Counted from the first letter of the stretch, positions 1 to 11,036 are shown. The stretch: 64,000 nt of DNA from Vibrio tapetis subsp. tapetis (GCF_900233005.1 NZ_LT960611.1:2604001-2668000); one strand, 5' to 3'. The notes: a model not told the origin generated them from the letters alone. Translations and numbers: made by a program.

Positions 1-44
1 GTAAACAGACTAGAAATATATACACAAACCTAGCAAACATCACA

Positions 45-64
45 CTCCCTTACTGTTAAGGGAG
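45..64. other. Small hairpin downstream of rlmN
   Basis: Inverted repeat with an 8-bp perfect stem (CTCCCTTA / TAAGGGAG) and a 4-nt loop, starting just after the rlmN stop in the direction of transcription. No T-run follows on the minus strand, so it is not a convincing intrinsic terminator. It could be a 3'-end stabilising hairpin or chance. Confidence 0.35.
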
Positions 65-76
65 CCAATCATCTAA

Positions 77-1195
77 TCAGATTGATTTGACCGGAATTGG
101 TTCCCCATTTTGCTTCATTTTTGTACGCTTCGTGCGATCAATCACATCACCGACCAACTGACCACATGCTGCATCAATATCATCGCCACGAGTCTTACGT
201 ACGGTTACCGTAAAGTCATACTCCATCAACGTTTTCATGAAACGGTCGATACGAGAATTACTTGGCTTAAGGTATGGTGAACCAGGATAAGGGTTGAATG
301 GAATCAAATTTATCTTCGCAGGCGTATCTTTTAGAAGTTCTGCGAGTTGTCTTGCATGTTGCATGTCGTCATTAACATGATCAAGCAATACATATTCGAC
401 GGTTACTCGGCCACGGTTAGCGTTAGTTGACGCGATGTAGCGACGAACCGATACCAAGAATTCCTCAATATTCCAACGATCATTAATTGGCATGATTTCA
501 CTACGTAACTCATCCGTTGGCGCGTGTAATGAAATAGCTAGCGCGACGTCAATCACATCCGTCATCTGGTCAAGGCCAGAAACCACACCAGAAGTTGAGA
601 CCGTTACTCGGCGCTTAGATAAGCCAAAACCCAAGTCATCTAGCATAATTTCTAACGCTGGAATTAGGTTTTTCATGTTCAGTAGTGGCTCACCCATACC
701 CATCATTACGATGTTGGTTATTGGGCGACGACCGGTTTCTTTTTGGAGTCCAATTTCACGTGCTGCACGCCAAACCTGACCTATGATTTCAGATACCTTT
801 AGGTTGCGGTTAAAGCCTTGTTGACCTGTAGAACAAAACTTACATTCAAGCGCACAACCAACCTGAGAAGAAACGCATAATGTGGCACGATCTTCATCTG
901 GAATATAAACGGTCTCTACGTCCTGATCGCCAACGCGCATTGCCCATTTAATCGTACCATCGGTAGAGTGCATCGCTTCAGAAACATAAGGTGCACGAAT
1001 TTCAGCAACACGCTCTAGTTTCTCACGCAGCTTTTTGTTGATGTTGTTCATTTGGCCGAAATCATCACAACCGAAATGATAGATCCACTTCATGATTTGA
1101 TCAGCGCGAAACGCTTTTTCACCCAGTTCTTCAACAAAGTATTTGCGTAGCCCTTTACGATCAAAATCGAGTAGATTGACTTTAGCTGTGGTCAT
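77..1195 (-). CDS. rlmN: Dual-specificity RNA methyltransferase RlmN
   Basis: Radical-SAM enzyme that methylates C2 of A2503 in 23S rRNA and of A37 in a subset of tRNAs, in the cytoplasm. The radical-SAM CxxxCxxC motif is at residues 114, 118 and 121. The two further cysteines of the ping-pong mechanism lie near 107 and 344 (in [10 protein letters not shown]), and the SAM-binding GMGEPLLN motif is present. At 373 aa it has the usual family length. I chose the ATG at 1195 because GAGAGG lies 4 nt upstream. A TTG start 5 codons earlier is open but has no good ribosome binding site. The downstream gene of this strand lies outside the window. Confidence 0.96.
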   Translation of the reverse strand: MTTAKVNLLDFDRKGLRKYFVEELGEKAFRADQIMKWIYHFGCDDFGQMNNINKKLREKLERVAEIRAPYVSEAMHSTDGTIKWAMRVGDQDVETVYIPDEDRATLCVSSQVGCALECKFCSTGQQGFNRNLKVSEIIGQVWRAAREIGLQKETGRRPITNIVMMGMGEPLLNMKNLIPALEIMLDDLGFGLSKRRVTVSTSGVVSGLDQMTDVIDVALAISLHAPTDELRSEIMPINDRWNIEEFLVSVRRYIASTNANRGRVTVEYVLLDHVNDDMQHARQLAELLKDTPAKINLIPFNPYPGSPYLKPSNSRIDRFMKTLMEYDFTVTVRKTRGDDIDAACGQLVGDVIDRTKRTKMKQNGEPIPVKSI

Positions 1196-1356
1196 GGTGC
1201 CTCTCAACAACGGAACAAGATTTAAGGGCGCGAATTGTACAGCCTTTACCCAGTAACAACAAGGGGTAGAAACTAAGGGTATTAGTAAGCATTTAATTTG
1301 GAAAGGTTAAAAATTACACAGAATAAAATAAGGAGGGCGTGCATGCTGTTAGAGAT

Positions 1357-1404
1357 GAAAAACAAAGCGGCGTAGCCTCTTTTAAAGAGCTCTCGCCGCT
1401 TTGT
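1357..1404 (-). terminator. Intrinsic terminator of ndk
   Basis: GC-rich stem ACAAAGCGGCG / CGCCGCTTTGT with a roughly 20-nt loop. It is followed on the minus strand by a T-run and lies just after the ndk stop codon. Confidence 0.8.
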
Positions 1405-1412
1405 CTATAGCG

Positions 1413-1844
1413 CTATTCTGATCTTGGACAAATTTCAGATTGCGGAAAGAAGTATTCAATTTCACGCGCTGCCGATTCAGGGCTATCGCTACCATGAACG
1501 GAGTTATGGCGCATGCTCAGTGCGTAGTCTGCACGGATTGTGCCCGTTGCTGCTTCTTCTGGGTTGGTTTTACCCATTAGCTCACGGTAGTTTGCAATCG
1601 CGTCTTCGCCCTCAAGAACTTGAACCATGATTGGTCCTGAGATCATGAACGCTTGTAGATCTTCAAAAAACGGTTTGCCTTCATGCTCAGCATAAAAGCC
1701 CGCCGCTTGTTCTTTAGTTAAATGTAACATTTTGGCAGCAACAATTTTCAGCCCTGTCTTTTCAATACGGTGATAAATTTCTCCGATCAGATCTCGCTTC
1801 ACTGCGTCTGGTTTTACGATAGAGAAAGTTCTTTCTATAGGCAT
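1413..1844 (-). CDS. ndk: Nucleoside diphosphate kinase
   Basis: Transfers the gamma phosphate of ATP to nucleoside diphosphates through a phosphohistidine, balancing NTP and dNTP pools in the cytoplasm. The 143-aa protein opens with [18 protein letters not shown], and the active-site loop [10 protein letters not shown] places the catalytic histidine at 117, as in characterised NDKs. The start at 1844 is supported by AAAGGA 7 nt upstream; an in-frame extension to 1895 adds 17 residues with no family similarity. It is monocistronic: it has its own terminator and is separated from pepB by a hairpin. Confidence 0.97.
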   Translation of the reverse strand: MPIERTFSIVKPDAVKRDLIGEIYHRIEKTGLKIVAAKMLHLTKEQAAGFYAEHEGKPFFEDLQAFMISGPIMVQVLEGEDAIANYRELMGKTNPEEAATGTIRADYALSMRHNSVHGSDSPESAAREIEYFFPQSEICPRSE

Positions 1845-1877
1845 AAGATGTCCTTTACTTTGTGTAGTTATAATGGG

Positions 1878-1903
1878 GTGGGTAAATGAAAACATTTCCC
1901 ACC
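1878..1903. other. Hairpin between pepB and ndk
   Basis: Inverted repeat GGTGGG-t-AAATG / CATTTCCCACC (11 bp with one bulged base, loop AAAA) shortly after the pepB stop and upstream of ndk. It may be a weak terminator or mRNA 3'-end hairpin for pepB. No clear T-tract follows. Confidence 0.4.
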
Positions 1904-1922
1904 TTTATTGTTATATGAGGTC

Positions 1923-3212
1923 TTATTTCGCTTGATCAACCAATACACGAGCTAAAGTGCGCACACCCATACCCGTTGCACCTGCAGACCACTTGTCACT
2001 TGCCGCTTTACGGTACGTACCAGCGCAGTCAAAATGCAGCCAACCTTTTTTGTAGTCGTCCACAAAATAAGATAGGAACGCAGCAGCCGTGCTTGCACCC
2101 GGAGAATATTGACCACTGCTGATGTTTGACATATCAGCAAAATTAGATGGCAACATACTGCGATGGAAATCTGCCAGTGGCAGTGGCCATAAGCCTTCTG
2201 ACTCACTGTTTGCAGAAGATAGAGCTTGATGAGCAAGCTCGTCATCAAAACTAAGCAGCGCATGATAATCGTTGCCCAATGCATTCTTTGCCGCTCCCGT
2301 TAAGGTAGCGCAATCGATGATCAATTCAGGGTTTTGCTCACTAGCAAATAGAAGACCATCCGCCAGAACCAAACGGCCTTCAGCATCAGTATTCATGATT
2401 TCTACTGTTTTGCCGTTTTTATAGGTGATGATGTCGCCCAGTTTAAACGCACGACCTGACACCATATTTTCTGCACAACACAAGATCAATTTAACGCGCT
2501 TGTTCAAACCGCGCATGATAGCCAAACCTAGCCCGCCAGTAATGGTACCTGCACCGCCCATATCAGACTTCATTGCGTCCATGAAACCTGATGGCTTCAA
2601 GCTGTAGCCACCAGAATCAAAGGTAATGCCTTTACCAACCAAACACGCATATACAGGTGCATTTTCGTCACCTGTTGGGTTGTAATCCAATTGCAGCATG
2701 GCTGATGTACGTTCAGAGCCTCGGCCAACGGCATAAATACCCGTCCAGCCTTCGGTAAGTAGATCTTTATCTTTTACAATGCGAAATGTTACGTGCTTAG
2801 GTGCCAGTGATTTAATGAACTCACCCGCCATTGTCGCGAGTTGGCGCGGAGCCACTTCTTCAGCACTTTTATTGATAACATCGCGAACCCAATCCCCAGC
2901 TTTTATGCGAGCATTTAATTCTAACTGAGCCGCGTCTTCTAGCGGTTGCCATTCGACTTTATGCGAATTTTTTGAGTTACGGAAACCTTGGTAAAATGCC
3001 CAAATCGTTTCTAAGTCCCAGTTATCACCTTGAAGTGATACCACTTTGATACCTTGACCATCGAGTTTTCGGCCAGCGCGCTGAACGTTGTCTAACGTGT
3101 TTTCTGTCACATGAACTGTTGCGCCTGACTCACCAAAAGACAGCAAGGCTTTTTCGCCCCAATGAGGAAGTGCTGCTTCGTGAGATAAAAATACTGGCAT
3201 TTGAGTAGACAT
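1923..3212 (-). CDS. pepB: Peptidase B (M17 leucyl aminopeptidase family)
   Basis: Cytoplasmic metal-dependent aminopeptidase that helps degrade short peptides. The M17 signature NTDAEGRL is at residues 274-281, and metal-ligand and catalytic segments include [10 protein letters not shown] (193-202) and the SDMGGAGT stretch. At 429 aa it matches E. coli PepB (427) and is shorter than PepA. The start is preceded by GGAGAAAGC. It lies downstream of the isc operon as in E. coli, but a strong terminator at 3322-3352 separates it, so it probably has its own promoter in the 3213-3320 spacer. Confidence 0.95.
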   Translation of the reverse strand: MSTQMPVFLSHEAALPHWGEKALLSFGESGATVHVTENTLDNVQRAGRKLDGQGIKVVSLQGDNWDLETIWAFYQGFRNSKNSHKVEWQPLEDAAQLELNARIKAGDWVRDVINKSAEEVAPRQLATMAGEFIKSLAPKHVTFRIVKDKDLLTEGWTGIYAVGRGSERTSAMLQLDYNPTGDENAPVYACLVGKGITFDSGGYSLKPSGFMDAMKSDMGGAGTITGGLGLAIMRGLNKRVKLILCCAENMVSGRAFKLGDIITYKNGKTVEIMNTDAEGRLVLADGLLFASEQNPELIIDCATLTGAAKNALGNDYHALLSFDDELAHQALSSANSESEGLWPLPLADFHRSMLPSNFADMSNISSGQYSPGASTAAAFLSYFVDDYKKGWLHFDCAGTYRKAASDKWSAGATGMGVRTLARVLVDQAK

Positions 3213-3321
3213 GCTTTCTCCTTGTACAACAGCGCTAACGTTACGCTGTTGGTTGAATGACGGGTCTAAGTATTTGACTCAATGATGTTAACATTATGTT
3301 CATTGGAAAATATCAGTTTGC

Positions 3322-3352
3322 AAAAAAAAACGAACCAAACGGTTCGTTTTTT
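3322..3352. terminator. Bidirectional terminator ending the isc operon
   Basis: Stem CGAACC / GGTTCG with an AAAC loop, flanked by A9 and T8 runs, so it can work on either strand. It sits 52 bp beyond the iscX stop. Confidence 0.85.
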
Positions 3353-3403
3353 CTAAATAGTGTTAACTCAATGCAGAGCACGGATCACCAACAAGCCTTA
3401 AGG

Positions 3404-3604
3404 CTAATCAGCTTCGTCCATCCAGCATAAAATCACGGCTTCCAAGATCTTCTCATTTGAACGATTTGGATCGTCAGCAAAGTCTTCTAGGTTACAAATC
3501 CAACTGTGCAAATCCGTAAATCGCACTGTTTTTGGGTCAGTATCTGGGTATAAATCACAAAGCTCTATCGCGATTTCTCGCGAATCTGTCCATGTTAGGC
3601 TCAT
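3404..3604 (-). CDS. iscX: Fe-S assembly accessory protein IscX
   Basis: Small acidic protein (66 aa) that binds IscS and modulates its activity, possibly as an iron-dependent regulator. The sequence is diagnostic: [17 protein letters not shown], then [20 protein letters not shown], and ending in CWMDEAD; it has the family length (66 aa in E. coli). It is the last gene of the isc operon. The 133-bp gap from fdx is unusually long for this operon, and I see no clear promoter or terminator in it. Confidence 0.95.
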   Translation of the reverse strand: MSLTWTDSREIAIELCDLYPDTDPKTVRFTDLHSWICNLEDFADDPNRSNEKILEAVILCWMDEAD

Positions 3605-3737
3605 AAAATGTCCTTATTATAATTTAAATAAAGCGAGAGAAAGACGAAGGCAGAAATGGCTTTCTTGAGAATACAGAAGCTAACTGAGTAGCTCTGTATT
3701 CTAATGAGCGAAGCAAATTCTGTCTTCTTCGTTACTC

Positions 3738-4076
3738 TTAATGCTCTTCCGATGCGTGGTTAACTGTGTATTTAGGGATCTCTACAACCAAATCTTCGTT
3801 GGCGACTTTTGCTTGGCAACCTAAGCGTGATTCAGGCTCAAGTCCCCACGCTTTATCAAGCATGTCATCTTCAAGCTCATCACTCTCATCAAGCGAGTCA
3901 AAACCTTCTCGAATGACAACGTGACAAGTTGTACAAGCACAAACCTTTTCGCACGCATGCTCAATGCCGATACCACTTTTTAACGCCACATCCAGAACAG
4001 ATTGACCAGGTTCAGCTTCAAGTACCGCACCTTCAGGACACAAGTCTGCGTGTGGTAATACGATAATTTTAGGCAT
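3738..4076 (-). CDS. fdx: [2Fe-2S] ferredoxin of the ISC system
   Basis: Adrenodoxin-type ferredoxin that supplies electrons for cluster assembly on IscU. Cluster ligands match the family at C42, C48, C51 and C87, and the extra C46 typical of Isc ferredoxins is present (ACEKVCACTTC). The 112-aa length is standard. It lies 24 bp downstream of hscA in the same operon. Confidence 0.96.
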   Translation of the reverse strand: MPKIIVLPHADLCPEGAVLEAEPGQSVLDVALKSGIGIEHACEKVCACTTCHVVIREGFDSLDESDELEDDMLDKAWGLEPESRLGCQAKVANEDLVVEIPKYTVNHASEEH

Positions 4077-4100
4077 GTTAAATTCTCAATTAATAGTAAA

Positions 4101-5954
4101 TTAAATATTGTCTACAGATTGGCCTGCTAATGCAGCGCGAATCGATTTGTCCATTCGGCGAGAAGCAAAATCTTGGCTTGCCGCGTCGGTTTTTTTGATA
4201 CCTTGTTCAATGGCATCTGCATCGTCAGCATTACGAAGAACGATGAGTGTCTCAATCGAAGCTAATAGAGTCTGACGCTCGTCATCAGAGAGAAGATCAT
4301 CTCCATCAACTTGTAATGCAGCTAGCAAACCTTCAATCACACGGTCAGCTTCAACACGTTGCTCTGCAAGCGCACGAGCCAGCATGTCGTCTTTCGCAAA
4401 CGTCATCGAATCTCTTAGCATATTAGTGACTTCATCATCACTTAAACCGTAAGAAGGCTTCACTTGAATGTCAGCTTGAACTCCGGTGCTTTTTTCCATC
4501 GCAGTCACGGATAATAGGCCATCAGCATCCACCTGATAGGTCACACGAATATGTGCCGCGCCAGCCGCCATTGGTGGGATGCCTTTTAACGAAAATTTCG
4601 CTAATGATCGGCAGTCGTCGATGAGTTCACGTTCACCTTGAGCGACGTGAACTAGCATGCCCGTCTGACCATCTTTAAATGTGGTGAATTCTTGTGCTTT
4701 GGCTACAGGTATTGTGGTGTTTCTTGGGATAATTTTTTCAACTAAACCACCCATAGTCTCAATCCCCAATGAAAGCGGGATCACATCCAACAATAGCATT
4801 TCAGAGTCAGGCTTGTTACCCACTAAGATATCAGCTTGAATCGCAGCCCCAATCGCAACAACTTCGTCTGGGTTAATGCTGGTTAATGGCGTTCGACCAA
4901 AGAAATCACCGACCATATCTCGTACTAAGAGTGTGCGAGTCGAACCACCAACCATAACCACTTCTTGTACTTCTTCGCTGTCAATTGACGCATCTTTCAG
5001 TGCACGACGACAAGCCAATAGGGTTTTCTTAACCAGTGGTTGAATCAAAGACTCAAACGTTTCGCGAGTCAACTCCCCTTGCCAATCCAATACTGAAACG
5101 CCCACTTTAGTGTGCTCAGACAATGCTATTTTTGCATCCGTTGCGGCATCAAGTAACGCTCGGTTCTGGCTAGCAGAGAGTGCGTCTTCTAGACCCATCT
5201 GCTGCTTAAGATGTTCAGCAATCAAGTGGTCAAAATCATCACCGCCTAAGGCTGAGTCACCCCCTGTCGCCAGTACTTCGAACACACCTTTAGATAAGCG
5301 TAGAATGGAAATATCAAACGTACCGCCACCTAAATCGTATACCGCAATCACACCTTCTTGCGCGCTATCTAAGCCGTAGGCAATTGCCGCCGCAGTCGGT
5401 TCGTTGAGTAAACGTAAAACTTTTAGCCCGGCTAGCTGAGCAGCATCTTTTGTGCCTGCTCGCTGGGCATCATCAAAATAAGCAGGAACGGTGATCACCA
5501 CACCACTAAGCTCACCACCTAAGCTCGCTTCAGCTCGAGCCGAAAGTGCTTTTAGGATTTCTGCTGAAACTTGAATCGGGTTTACGTCTCCTTGTTGTGT
5601 TTCAATCAAGGGTAACCCGTTATCACTAGCACGTAACTGGTAAGGTAAAGTTGGGTAACGTTGCTGAATATCAGCAAGAGAACGTCCAATTAAACGCTTT
5701 GCAGAAATAATGGTTTGAGTCGGTTCACTCTGAGCGTGAAAGCGAGCGGCCGCCCCCACTTTTAACTCACCTTCACCGTAATACACGACAGAAGGTAATA
5801 TATTGTGACCGCTTTCGTCAGGTAAAGGTTTCGCTTCACCACTGCGTACCGACGCAACCAAAGAGTTTGTTGTACCGAGATCAATACCTACGGCTAGTTT
5901 TTGTTCATGCGGTGCAGAGCTTTGGCCTGGTTCTGCTATCTGAAGTAATGCCAT
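4101..5954 (-). CDS. hscA: Fe-S assembly Hsp70 chaperone HscA
   Basis: Specialised Hsp70 that binds the LPPVK motif of IscU and, with HscB, drives transfer of the nascent Fe-S cluster to acceptors. An N-terminal actin-like ATPase ([14 protein letters not shown], later [13 protein letters not shown] and [10 protein letters not shown]) is followed by the substrate-binding domain and a helical lid, 617 aa in total. Start [10 protein letters not shown] at 5954 follows AAAGGA; the longer frame to 5999 overlaps hscB and has no support. It is 13 bp after hscB, so translation is probably coupled. Confidence 0.97.
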   Translation of the reverse strand: MALLQIAEPGQSSAPHEQKLAVGIDLGTTNSLVASVRSGEAKPLPDESGHNILPSVVYYGEGELKVGAAARFHAQSEPTQTIISAKRLIGRSLADIQQRYPTLPYQLRASDNGLPLIETQQGDVNPIQVSAEILKALSARAEASLGGELSGVVITVPAYFDDAQRAGTKDAAQLAGLKVLRLLNEPTAAAIAYGLDSAQEGVIAVYDLGGGTFDISILRLSKGVFEVLATGGDSALGGDDFDHLIAEHLKQQMGLEDALSASQNRALLDAATDAKIALSEHTKVGVSVLDWQGELTRETFESLIQPLVKKTLLACRRALKDASIDSEEVQEVVMVGGSTRTLLVRDMVGDFFGRTPLTSINPDEVVAIGAAIQADILVGNKPDSEMLLLDVIPLSLGIETMGGLVEKIIPRNTTIPVAKAQEFTTFKDGQTGMLVHVAQGERELIDDCRSLAKFSLKGIPPMAAGAAHIRVTYQVDADGLLSVTAMEKSTGVQADIQVKPSYGLSDDEVTNMLRDSMTFAKDDMLARALAEQRVEADRVIEGLLAALQVDGDDLLSDDERQTLLASIETLIVLRNADDADAIEQGIKKTDAASQDFASRRMDKSIRAALAGQSVDNI

Positions 5955-5967
5955 GGAAATTCCTTTA

Positions 5968-6483
5968 TTAACCGAGCAAGCGATCTTCGAGCTGCTCAAC
6001 TTCGTTATTAAGTTTGGCTATAAATTTTAGCTTTCGGATCCCGCTTGCCGCTTGGTCAAGCTGCTTATCTGCTAATGCCTGTTGTAACGCTGCTAAATGC
6101 GACTTATACATCTTACCGACGGTCTGCTCAAAATCGAATAACTTCGATTCAGGTTCCGAGCTTGTCTCTATCTGTTCCAACTCTTCACGCAATTCCATCT
6201 GTTCCATTAAGAAAGCAGGATCTTGCATAGTATTTTGTTCGTTTCGAATATCAACGCCCAATTCAGATAACAAATACTCTGCTCGAGATATAGGCTGTTT
6301 TAATACCTGATAAGCATCATTTATTTGTGCTGCTTTTTGCACCGCTAATAAACGGTCGCGCTCTGACGCCGTTGCGTATTTGTCTGGATGAAAGCGCTTT
6401 TGTAGCTCTCGAAACTGAGCAGATAGATGAGCTGCGTCCAGATTAAACTGAGTTGGCAAGCCGAACAATTCGAAATGATTCAT
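5968..6483 (-). CDS. hscB: Fe-S assembly J-domain co-chaperone HscB
   Basis: J-domain protein (171 aa) that delivers IscU to HscA and stimulates its ATPase. The HPD motif is at residues 32-34 ([10 protein letters not shown]), in the N-terminal J domain. The C-terminal three-helix bundle that contacts IscU makes up the rest. Start [10 protein letters not shown] at 6483 is the family start; the open frame extends 23 codons upstream without similarity. Gene order iscA-hscB-hscA is conserved. Confidence 0.96.
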   Translation of the reverse strand: MNHFELFGLPTQFNLDAAHLSAQFRELQKRFHPDKYATASERDRLLAVQKAAQINDAYQVLKQPISRAEYLLSELGVDIRNEQNTMQDPAFLMEQMELREELEQIETSSEPESKLFDFEQTVGKMYKSHLAALQQALADKQLDQAASGIRKLKFIAKLNNEVEQLEDRLLG

Positions 6484-6625
6484 TGGTGTATTCTCAACCA
6501 GAGTGAGGCGATATTGGAGTGTGATAGTAGCAATGGGAAAGGCGTTCAACAATGACTACAAACTAAACCGTGAGCTAGAAATAAAGAAACGCAGTCAAAC
6601 TGCGCTTCTCATCGGCTCATATTGG

Positions 6626-6949
6626 CTATACGTTGAAGCTTTCACCACAACCACATTCGCTCTTCGCGTTAGGGTTGTTGAATTCAAAACCTTCATTAAG
6701 CCCTTCTTTTACGAAGTCGAGTTCGGTACCGTCTAGGTAAACCAAGCTTTTCGCATCGATAATGATATTCACACCATCGTGTTCAAACATTTGATCACCT
6801 TCGTCCAACTCATCGACAAATTCAAGAACATACGCCATTCCAGAACAGCCCGTCGTTTTCACGCCAAGCCGAAGGCCAAGCCCTTTACCGCGGTTTTCTA
6901 TGAAAGAGCGAACACGGCCTGCTGCCGCATCTGTCATCGTGATGGCCAT
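6626..6949 (-). CDS. iscA: A-type Fe-S carrier IscA
   Basis: A-type carrier that accepts iron or Fe-S clusters and passes them to apoproteins. The three conserved cysteines are at 35 (TTGCSGMAY), 99 and 101 ([10 protein letters not shown]). It has the family length of 107 aa and lies between iscU and hscB, as in enterobacteria. The roughly 140-bp gap before hscB is larger than in E. coli and I see no promoter in it. Confidence 0.96.
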   Translation of the reverse strand: MAITMTDAAAGRVRSFIENRGKGLGLRLGVKTTGCSGMAYVLEFVDELDEGDQMFEHDGVNIIIDAKSLVYLDGTELDFVKEGLNEGFEFNNPNAKSECGCGESFNV

Positions 6950-7014
6950 CGTACAACCTTTAGCTTATCTTAATGTCTATAAATCATGAGCCAATATAAT
7001 ATTGGCTCAATTTA

Positions 7015-7398
7015 TTATGCTTGATGCTTTTTTTTGTAGTCAGAAACTGCCGCTTTAATTGCGTCTTCTGCCAAAATTGAACAGTGAACCTTAACTGGTG
7101 GCAGTTCTAGTTCGTCTGCAATTTCTGAGTTCTTGATCTCAGCCGCTTCATCAATGCTTTTACCTTTAACCCATTCAGTCACTAGCGAGCTTGATGCTAT
7201 CGCACTGCCGCAACCGTATGTTTTAAACTTAGCGTCTTCAATGATGCCTTCTGGAGATACTTTGATTTGTAGCTTCATTACATCACCACATGCTGGCGCG
7301 CCAACCATGCCGCTACCGATTGAAGGATCTTCTTTATCAAAAGAACCAACGTTGCGTGGGTTTTCGTAATGATCGATTACTTTTTCACTATAAGCCAT
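7015..7398 (-). CDS. iscU: Fe-S cluster scaffold IscU
   Basis: Scaffold on which [2Fe-2S] and [4Fe-4S] clusters are built from IscS sulfur. Ligand cysteines are at 37 (APACGD), 63 (YGCGSA) and 106 (VHCSIL), and the HscA recognition motif LPPVK is at 99-103. It is 127 aa, 32 bp downstream of iscS. Confidence 0.97.
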   Translation of the reverse strand: MAYSEKVIDHYENPRNVGSFDKEDPSIGSGMVGAPACGDVMKLQIKVSPEGIIEDAKFKTYGCGSAIASSSLVTEWVKGKSIDEAAEIKNSEIADELELPPVKVHCSILAEDAIKAAVSDYKKKHQA

Positions 7399-7430
7399 AA
7401 TTTATACCTCGAATCCTCTACTTTGGGGAA

Positions 7431-8645
7431 TTAGTGATGAGCCCACTCAACCGTGTCCAAATCAACCCCTTCCTTGTACATATCCCATAGAGGAGACATG
7501 TCGCGTAATTTATCTACCGCTACGCGAATTTGCTCAACGGCGTAGTCGATTTCTTCTGCTGTCGTAAAGCGACCAAAAGAAAAACGAACAGAACTGTGTG
7601 CTAATTCATCATTTAGGCCTAATGCACGAAGTACATATGATGGCTCAAGGCTTGCTGATGTACATGCAGAACCTGATGAAACAGCTAAATCTTTAAGTGC
7701 CATAAGCAAAGACTCACCTTCAACAAAAGCAAAGCTGATGTTTAAGTTGGTTGCAGTACGTTGCTCTAAGTCACCATTGATGGTTAGCGCTTCCATACCG
7801 TCTAAGCCTTTTAGCATGCGGTCACGTAGTGTTTTCGCATGTTGCTGGTCAAACTGCATTTCTTCTTTAGCAATGCGACAAGCTTCACCCATACCCACGA
7901 TTTGGTGAGTAGGTAGTGTGCCAGAACGGAAACCACGCTCATGACCGCCACCGTGCATTTGTGCTTCTAAGCGAATACGCGGTTTACGGCGAACATACAA
8001 TGCACCAATACCTTTCGGTCCGTACATCTTATGTGCTGACATAGAGATAAGATCAATTTTCATCTCTTGTACGTCTACTGGGATTTTACCCGCACTTTGC
8101 GCTGCATCCACATGAAAAACGATTTTACGTGAGCGACACAATTCACCGATAGTCGCGACGTCTTGGATAACACCAATTTCGTTATTTACATGCATAATAG
8201 AAACTAATACGGTGTCTTCACGCATTGCAGCTTCTAATTTTGCTAAATCAATAATACCGTTGCTTTCTGGCTCTAGGTAAGTTACTTCAAACCCTTCGCG
8301 CTCAAGTTGACGGCAAGGATCAAGAACCGCTTTATGCTCTGTTTTACAGGTAATAATGTGCTTACCTTTCTTGCTGTAGAAGCGAGCTGCGCCTTTAATA
8401 GCAAGGTTGTCTGACTCTGTTGCGCCAGATGTAAAAACGATTTCTCTTGGGTCTGCGTTAAGCAAATCTGCAATTTGCTCACGTGCCGTGTCTACTGCTT
8501 CTTCTGCCTGCCAGCCGTAGCGATGAGATCGCGATGCTGGGTTACCAAAAGTACCATCCATCGTCATATACTGAACCATTTTTTCAGCAACACGCGGATC
8601 AACTGGGCAAGTAGCTGAGTAGTCAAAATATATAGGCAGTTTCAT
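7431..8645 (-). CDS. iscS: Cysteine desulfurase IscS
   Basis: PLP-dependent desulfurase that supplies sulfur for Fe-S clusters and for tRNA thiolation. The PLP lysine is K206 ([12 protein letters not shown]), and the persulfide cysteine is C328 on the mobile loop ([14 protein letters not shown]), both at the E. coli positions. It is 404 aa, second gene of the isc operon, 32 bp after iscR. Confidence 0.98.
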   Translation of the reverse strand: MKLPIYFDYSATCPVDPRVAEKMVQYMTMDGTFGNPASRSHRYGWQAEEAVDTAREQIADLLNADPREIVFTSGATESDNLAIKGAARFYSKKGKHIITCKTEHKAVLDPCRQLEREGFEVTYLEPESNGIIDLAKLEAAMREDTVLVSIMHVNNEIGVIQDVATIGELCRSRKIVFHVDAAQSAGKIPVDVQEMKIDLISMSAHKMYGPKGIGALYVRRKPRIRLEAQMHGGGHERGFRSGTLPTHQIVGMGEACRIAKEEMQFDQQHAKTLRDRMLKGLDGMEALTINGDLEQRTATNLNISFAFVEGESLLMALKDLAVSSGSACTSASLEPSYVLRALGLNDELAHSSVRFSFGRFTTAEEIDYAVEQIRVAVDKLRDMSPLWDMYKEGVDLDTVEWAHH

Positions 8646-8677
8646 TTATTACTCCAATGTACAGACATTGCCGCTAA

Positions 8678-9184
8678 CTATGAGCGAGCATTGGCACCGA
8701 TGGGAGCGGCGCTTGTAGTTTTTTGTCCAAACCCATGATTGACCGTCAGATCAATGTCCTGACGATCAGAAATTTCAAGCACTTCGTTATCAACCATCAA
8801 CTCACCGAGAGTGATGTTATTAAGGAAGCCACTAATTCTTGTACTTAAATCGCGCCACAATGTATGCGTTAGGCAACGAGTGCCACCTTGGCAATCGCCC
8901 TTACCATGACACTTAGTTGCATCAACGGATTCGTCGACTGCGGCAATCACCATGCCAACAGCAATATCGTGTGGAGCAACACCTAAACGGTAACCACCAC
9001 CTGGACCACGTACACTTGAAACAAGTCCAGCCTTACGAAGCTTAGAAAAAAGCTGCTCTAAATAAGAAAGAGAGATCCCTTGACGCTCAGAGATATCAGC
9101 CAATGGTACTGGGTTTTGTTGCGAATGCAGTGCAACGTCTAACATCGCAGTTACTGCATATCGTCCTTTAGATGTAAGTCTCAT
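8678..9184 (-). CDS. iscR: Fe-S cluster-sensing Rrf2 regulator IscR
   Basis: [2Fe-2S] Rrf2-family regulator that represses the isc operon when clusters are plentiful. The N-terminal winged helix ([16 protein letters not shown]) is followed by ligands C92, C98, C104 and H107 (KCHGKGDC ... RCLTH). It is 168 aa and first gene of the operon. Upstream are two type 1 IscR sites, which supports autoregulation. Confidence 0.98.
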   Translation of the reverse strand: MRLTSKGRYAVTAMLDVALHSQQNPVPLADISERQGISLSYLEQLFSKLRKAGLVSSVRGPGGGYRLGVAPHDIAVGMVIAAVDESVDATKCHGKGDCQGGTRCLTHTLWRDLSTRISGFLNNITLGELMVDNEVLEISDRQDIDLTVNHGFGQKTTSAAPIGANARS

Positions 9185-9226
9185 ATCACACGGTATCCAC
9201 TTTAAGTATGTGGATTAGATTTTTCC

Positions 9227-9251
9227 ATACCTGACTATTTTAGTCAAGTAT
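9227..9251. promoter_or_regulatory. IscR type 1 operator (proximal)
   Basis: A 25-bp site fitting the known type 1 consensus: ATA, CCTGACT, an A/T-rich centre, AGTCAAG, TAT. It abuts the second site exactly. On the minus strand a -35 hexamer TTGACT lies at the end of the adjoining site, so a bound dimer would cover the iscR promoter. Confidence 0.85.
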
Positions 9252-9276
9252 TTGTTTGACTAAAATAGTCAGGTAT
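9252..9276. promoter_or_regulatory. IscR type 1 operator (distal)
   Basis: Second type 1 site, in opposite orientation to the first. Together they form a perfect 21-bp inverted repeat (9227-9247 and 9256-9276) with an 8-bp centre. Confidence 0.8.
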
Positions 9277-9297
9277 TTACCCCTTCACTAAAAGAGG

Positions 9298-10029
9298 TTA
9301 TTTTCTATGCAAATCTTGATTTTCAACCGAGGTCAAAATACCGCGCAAAATGTTCAGTTCTTGTTTTTCAGGTCTCGCACGGCTAAATAAGCGCTTAATC
9401 TTATTCATTACCTGGCCGGGATTATCCTGATCTATAAACTGGGTTTTAATGATCACTTTTTCAAGGTGTTCGTAGAACATCTCGAGTTCTTTGTGACGTG
9501 GGTAATCCAATTCGGTTTTTTCTGCATACTGGCTTTCAAGTTTTGCCAAATGAGCAACTCGAATTTCATACGATAAGGTTTGCACCGCCATCGCTAAGTT
9601 GAGCGAGCTATATTCAGGATTTGCAGGAATGCAGACATGATAGTGACAAGTTTGCAGCTCTTCATTGGTAAGGCCTGTACGCTCACGACCAAACACAAGT
9701 GCTACTGGATGCGATTCTCCTTCGATGGCAAATTTCTCACCACACTCTCGAGGTTCTAGCATCGGCCACTCTAGAGTACGTGAACGAGCACTTGAACCGA
9801 CAACCAAACCGCAATCAGCTACCGCTTCTTCTAACGTGCCTACAATCGTCGCATTCAAGGCGATGTCACTCGCACCAGCCGCTAATGCTACAGTTTGAGC
9901 ATCAACTTCACATTGCGGATCAACTAATACCATATTGGTTAGCCCCATGACTTTCATTGCACGAGCTGCACTACCAATATTACCTGAATGCGAAGTTCCA
10001 ACTAGAACGACCTTTACATTGTCTAACAT
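9298..10029 (-). CDS. trmJ: tRNA (cytidine/uridine-32-2'-O-)-methyltransferase TrmJ
   Basis: SPOUT methyltransferase that makes Cm32 or Um32 in the anticodon loop of several tRNAs. The SpoU-type motifs are visible: [20 protein letters not shown] at the N terminus, [16 protein letters not shown] near 110-125, and [16 protein letters not shown] near 135-150, the last two forming the trefoil-knot SAM site. At 243 aa it has the family length. It lies upstream of iscR as in E. coli and is divergent from suhB. Confidence 0.95.
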   Translation of the reverse strand: MLDNVKVVLVGTSHSGNIGSAARAMKVMGLTNMVLVDPQCEVDAQTVALAAGASDIALNATIVGTLEEAVADCGLVVGSSARSRTLEWPMLEPRECGEKFAIEGESHPVALVFGRERTGLTNEELQTCHYHVCIPANPEYSSLNLAMAVQTLSYEIRVAHLAKLESQYAEKTELDYPRHKELEMFYEHLEKVIIKTQFIDQDNPGQVMNKIKRLFSRARPEKQELNILRGILTSVENQDLHRK

Positions 10030-10207
10030 GCTTAACTACACCACCTAATTTCAAACGGCGAAATAGTACCATAGCCAATAGAAAAAGACTGCGCTTGCTT
10101 CCTATGTTCTGATTTGAAAGTTCAAAAAATAACCACTTCCCTTTTAGTTAATCTCTGTTATACTCGCGGCCGCTTTATCGTTCTTTAACATCCGTTGGGA
10201 AAATTTT

Positions 10208-11011
10208 ATGCATCCTATGCTTAATATTGCTATTCGCGCTGCGCGAAAAGCAGGCAATCACATTGCTAAATCACTAGAAAACACTGATAAAATTGAAACT
10301 ACTCAAAAAGGTTACAATGAGTTTGTAACTAATGTAGATCAAGAAGCAGAAGCTCTTATCATCGATACAATCAAAAGCTCTTACCCAGAGCACAGTATTG
10401 TTGCAAGAGAAAGCGGTCTTATCGAAGGTAAAGATACTGACGTTCAATGGATCATAGACCCTCTGGATGGCACGACTAACTTTGTAAAAGGTATCCCACA
10501 CTTTTCAGTGTCTATCGCTGTTCGCCTAAAAGGCAAAACAGAAGTAGCGTGTGTTTACGATCCAATGTTAAACGAATTGTTCACTGCTCAACGCGGTGCC
10601 GGCGCTCAGCTAAACAATGCTCGCCTTCGTGTTAAACAACTTAAAGATCTAGACGGTACTATTCTAGCGACGGGTTTCCCATTCAAACAAAAGCAGCACT
10701 CTGAATCTTACATGAAGATTCTATCTGCTCTATTTGTTACCTGTGCTGATTTCCGTCGTACTGGCTCTACATCTCTGGATTTATGTTACCTTTCTGCTGG
10801 CCGCGTTGACGGTTACTTCGAGCTTGGTCTTAAGCCTTGGAGCATGGCAGCTGGTGAGCTTATCGCTCGTGAATCTGGCGCAATCCTAACGGACTTCGCT
10901 GGCGGCACTAATTACCTGAAATCAGGTAACGTAGTAGGCTCAAGCCCACGTGGCGTAAAAGCAATTCTTAAGTGCATCCGTGAAAACGGCAACGAAGCAA
11001 TCATGAAGTAA
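10208..11011 (+). CDS. suhB: Inositol-1-monophosphatase / Nus-factor SuhB
   Basis: Inositol monophosphatase-family protein. In E. coli it also acts in rRNA antitermination and ribosome assembly. The metal-binding motif IDPLDGTTNF has D84 and D87, and the N terminus MHPMLNIAIRAARKAGN is nearly that of E. coli; both proteins are 267 aa. It is monocistronic with a strong terminator. The -10-like TTATACT about 50 bp upstream of the start may belong to its promoter. Confidence 0.96.
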   Translation: MHPMLNIAIRAARKAGNHIAKSLENTDKIETTQKGYNEFVTNVDQEAEALIIDTIKSSYPEHSIVARESGLIEGKDTDVQWIIDPLDGTTNFVKGIPHFSVSIAVRLKGKTEVACVYDPMLNELFTAQRGAGAQLNNARLRVKQLKDLDGTILATGFPFKQKQHSESYMKILSALFVTCADFRRTGSTSLDLCYLSAGRVDGYFELGLKPWSMAAGELIARESGAILTDFAGGTNYLKSGNVVGSSPRGVKAILKCIRENGNEAIMK

Positions 11012-11036
11012 TGTTTGCTTTCGATTAGAAAGAATT

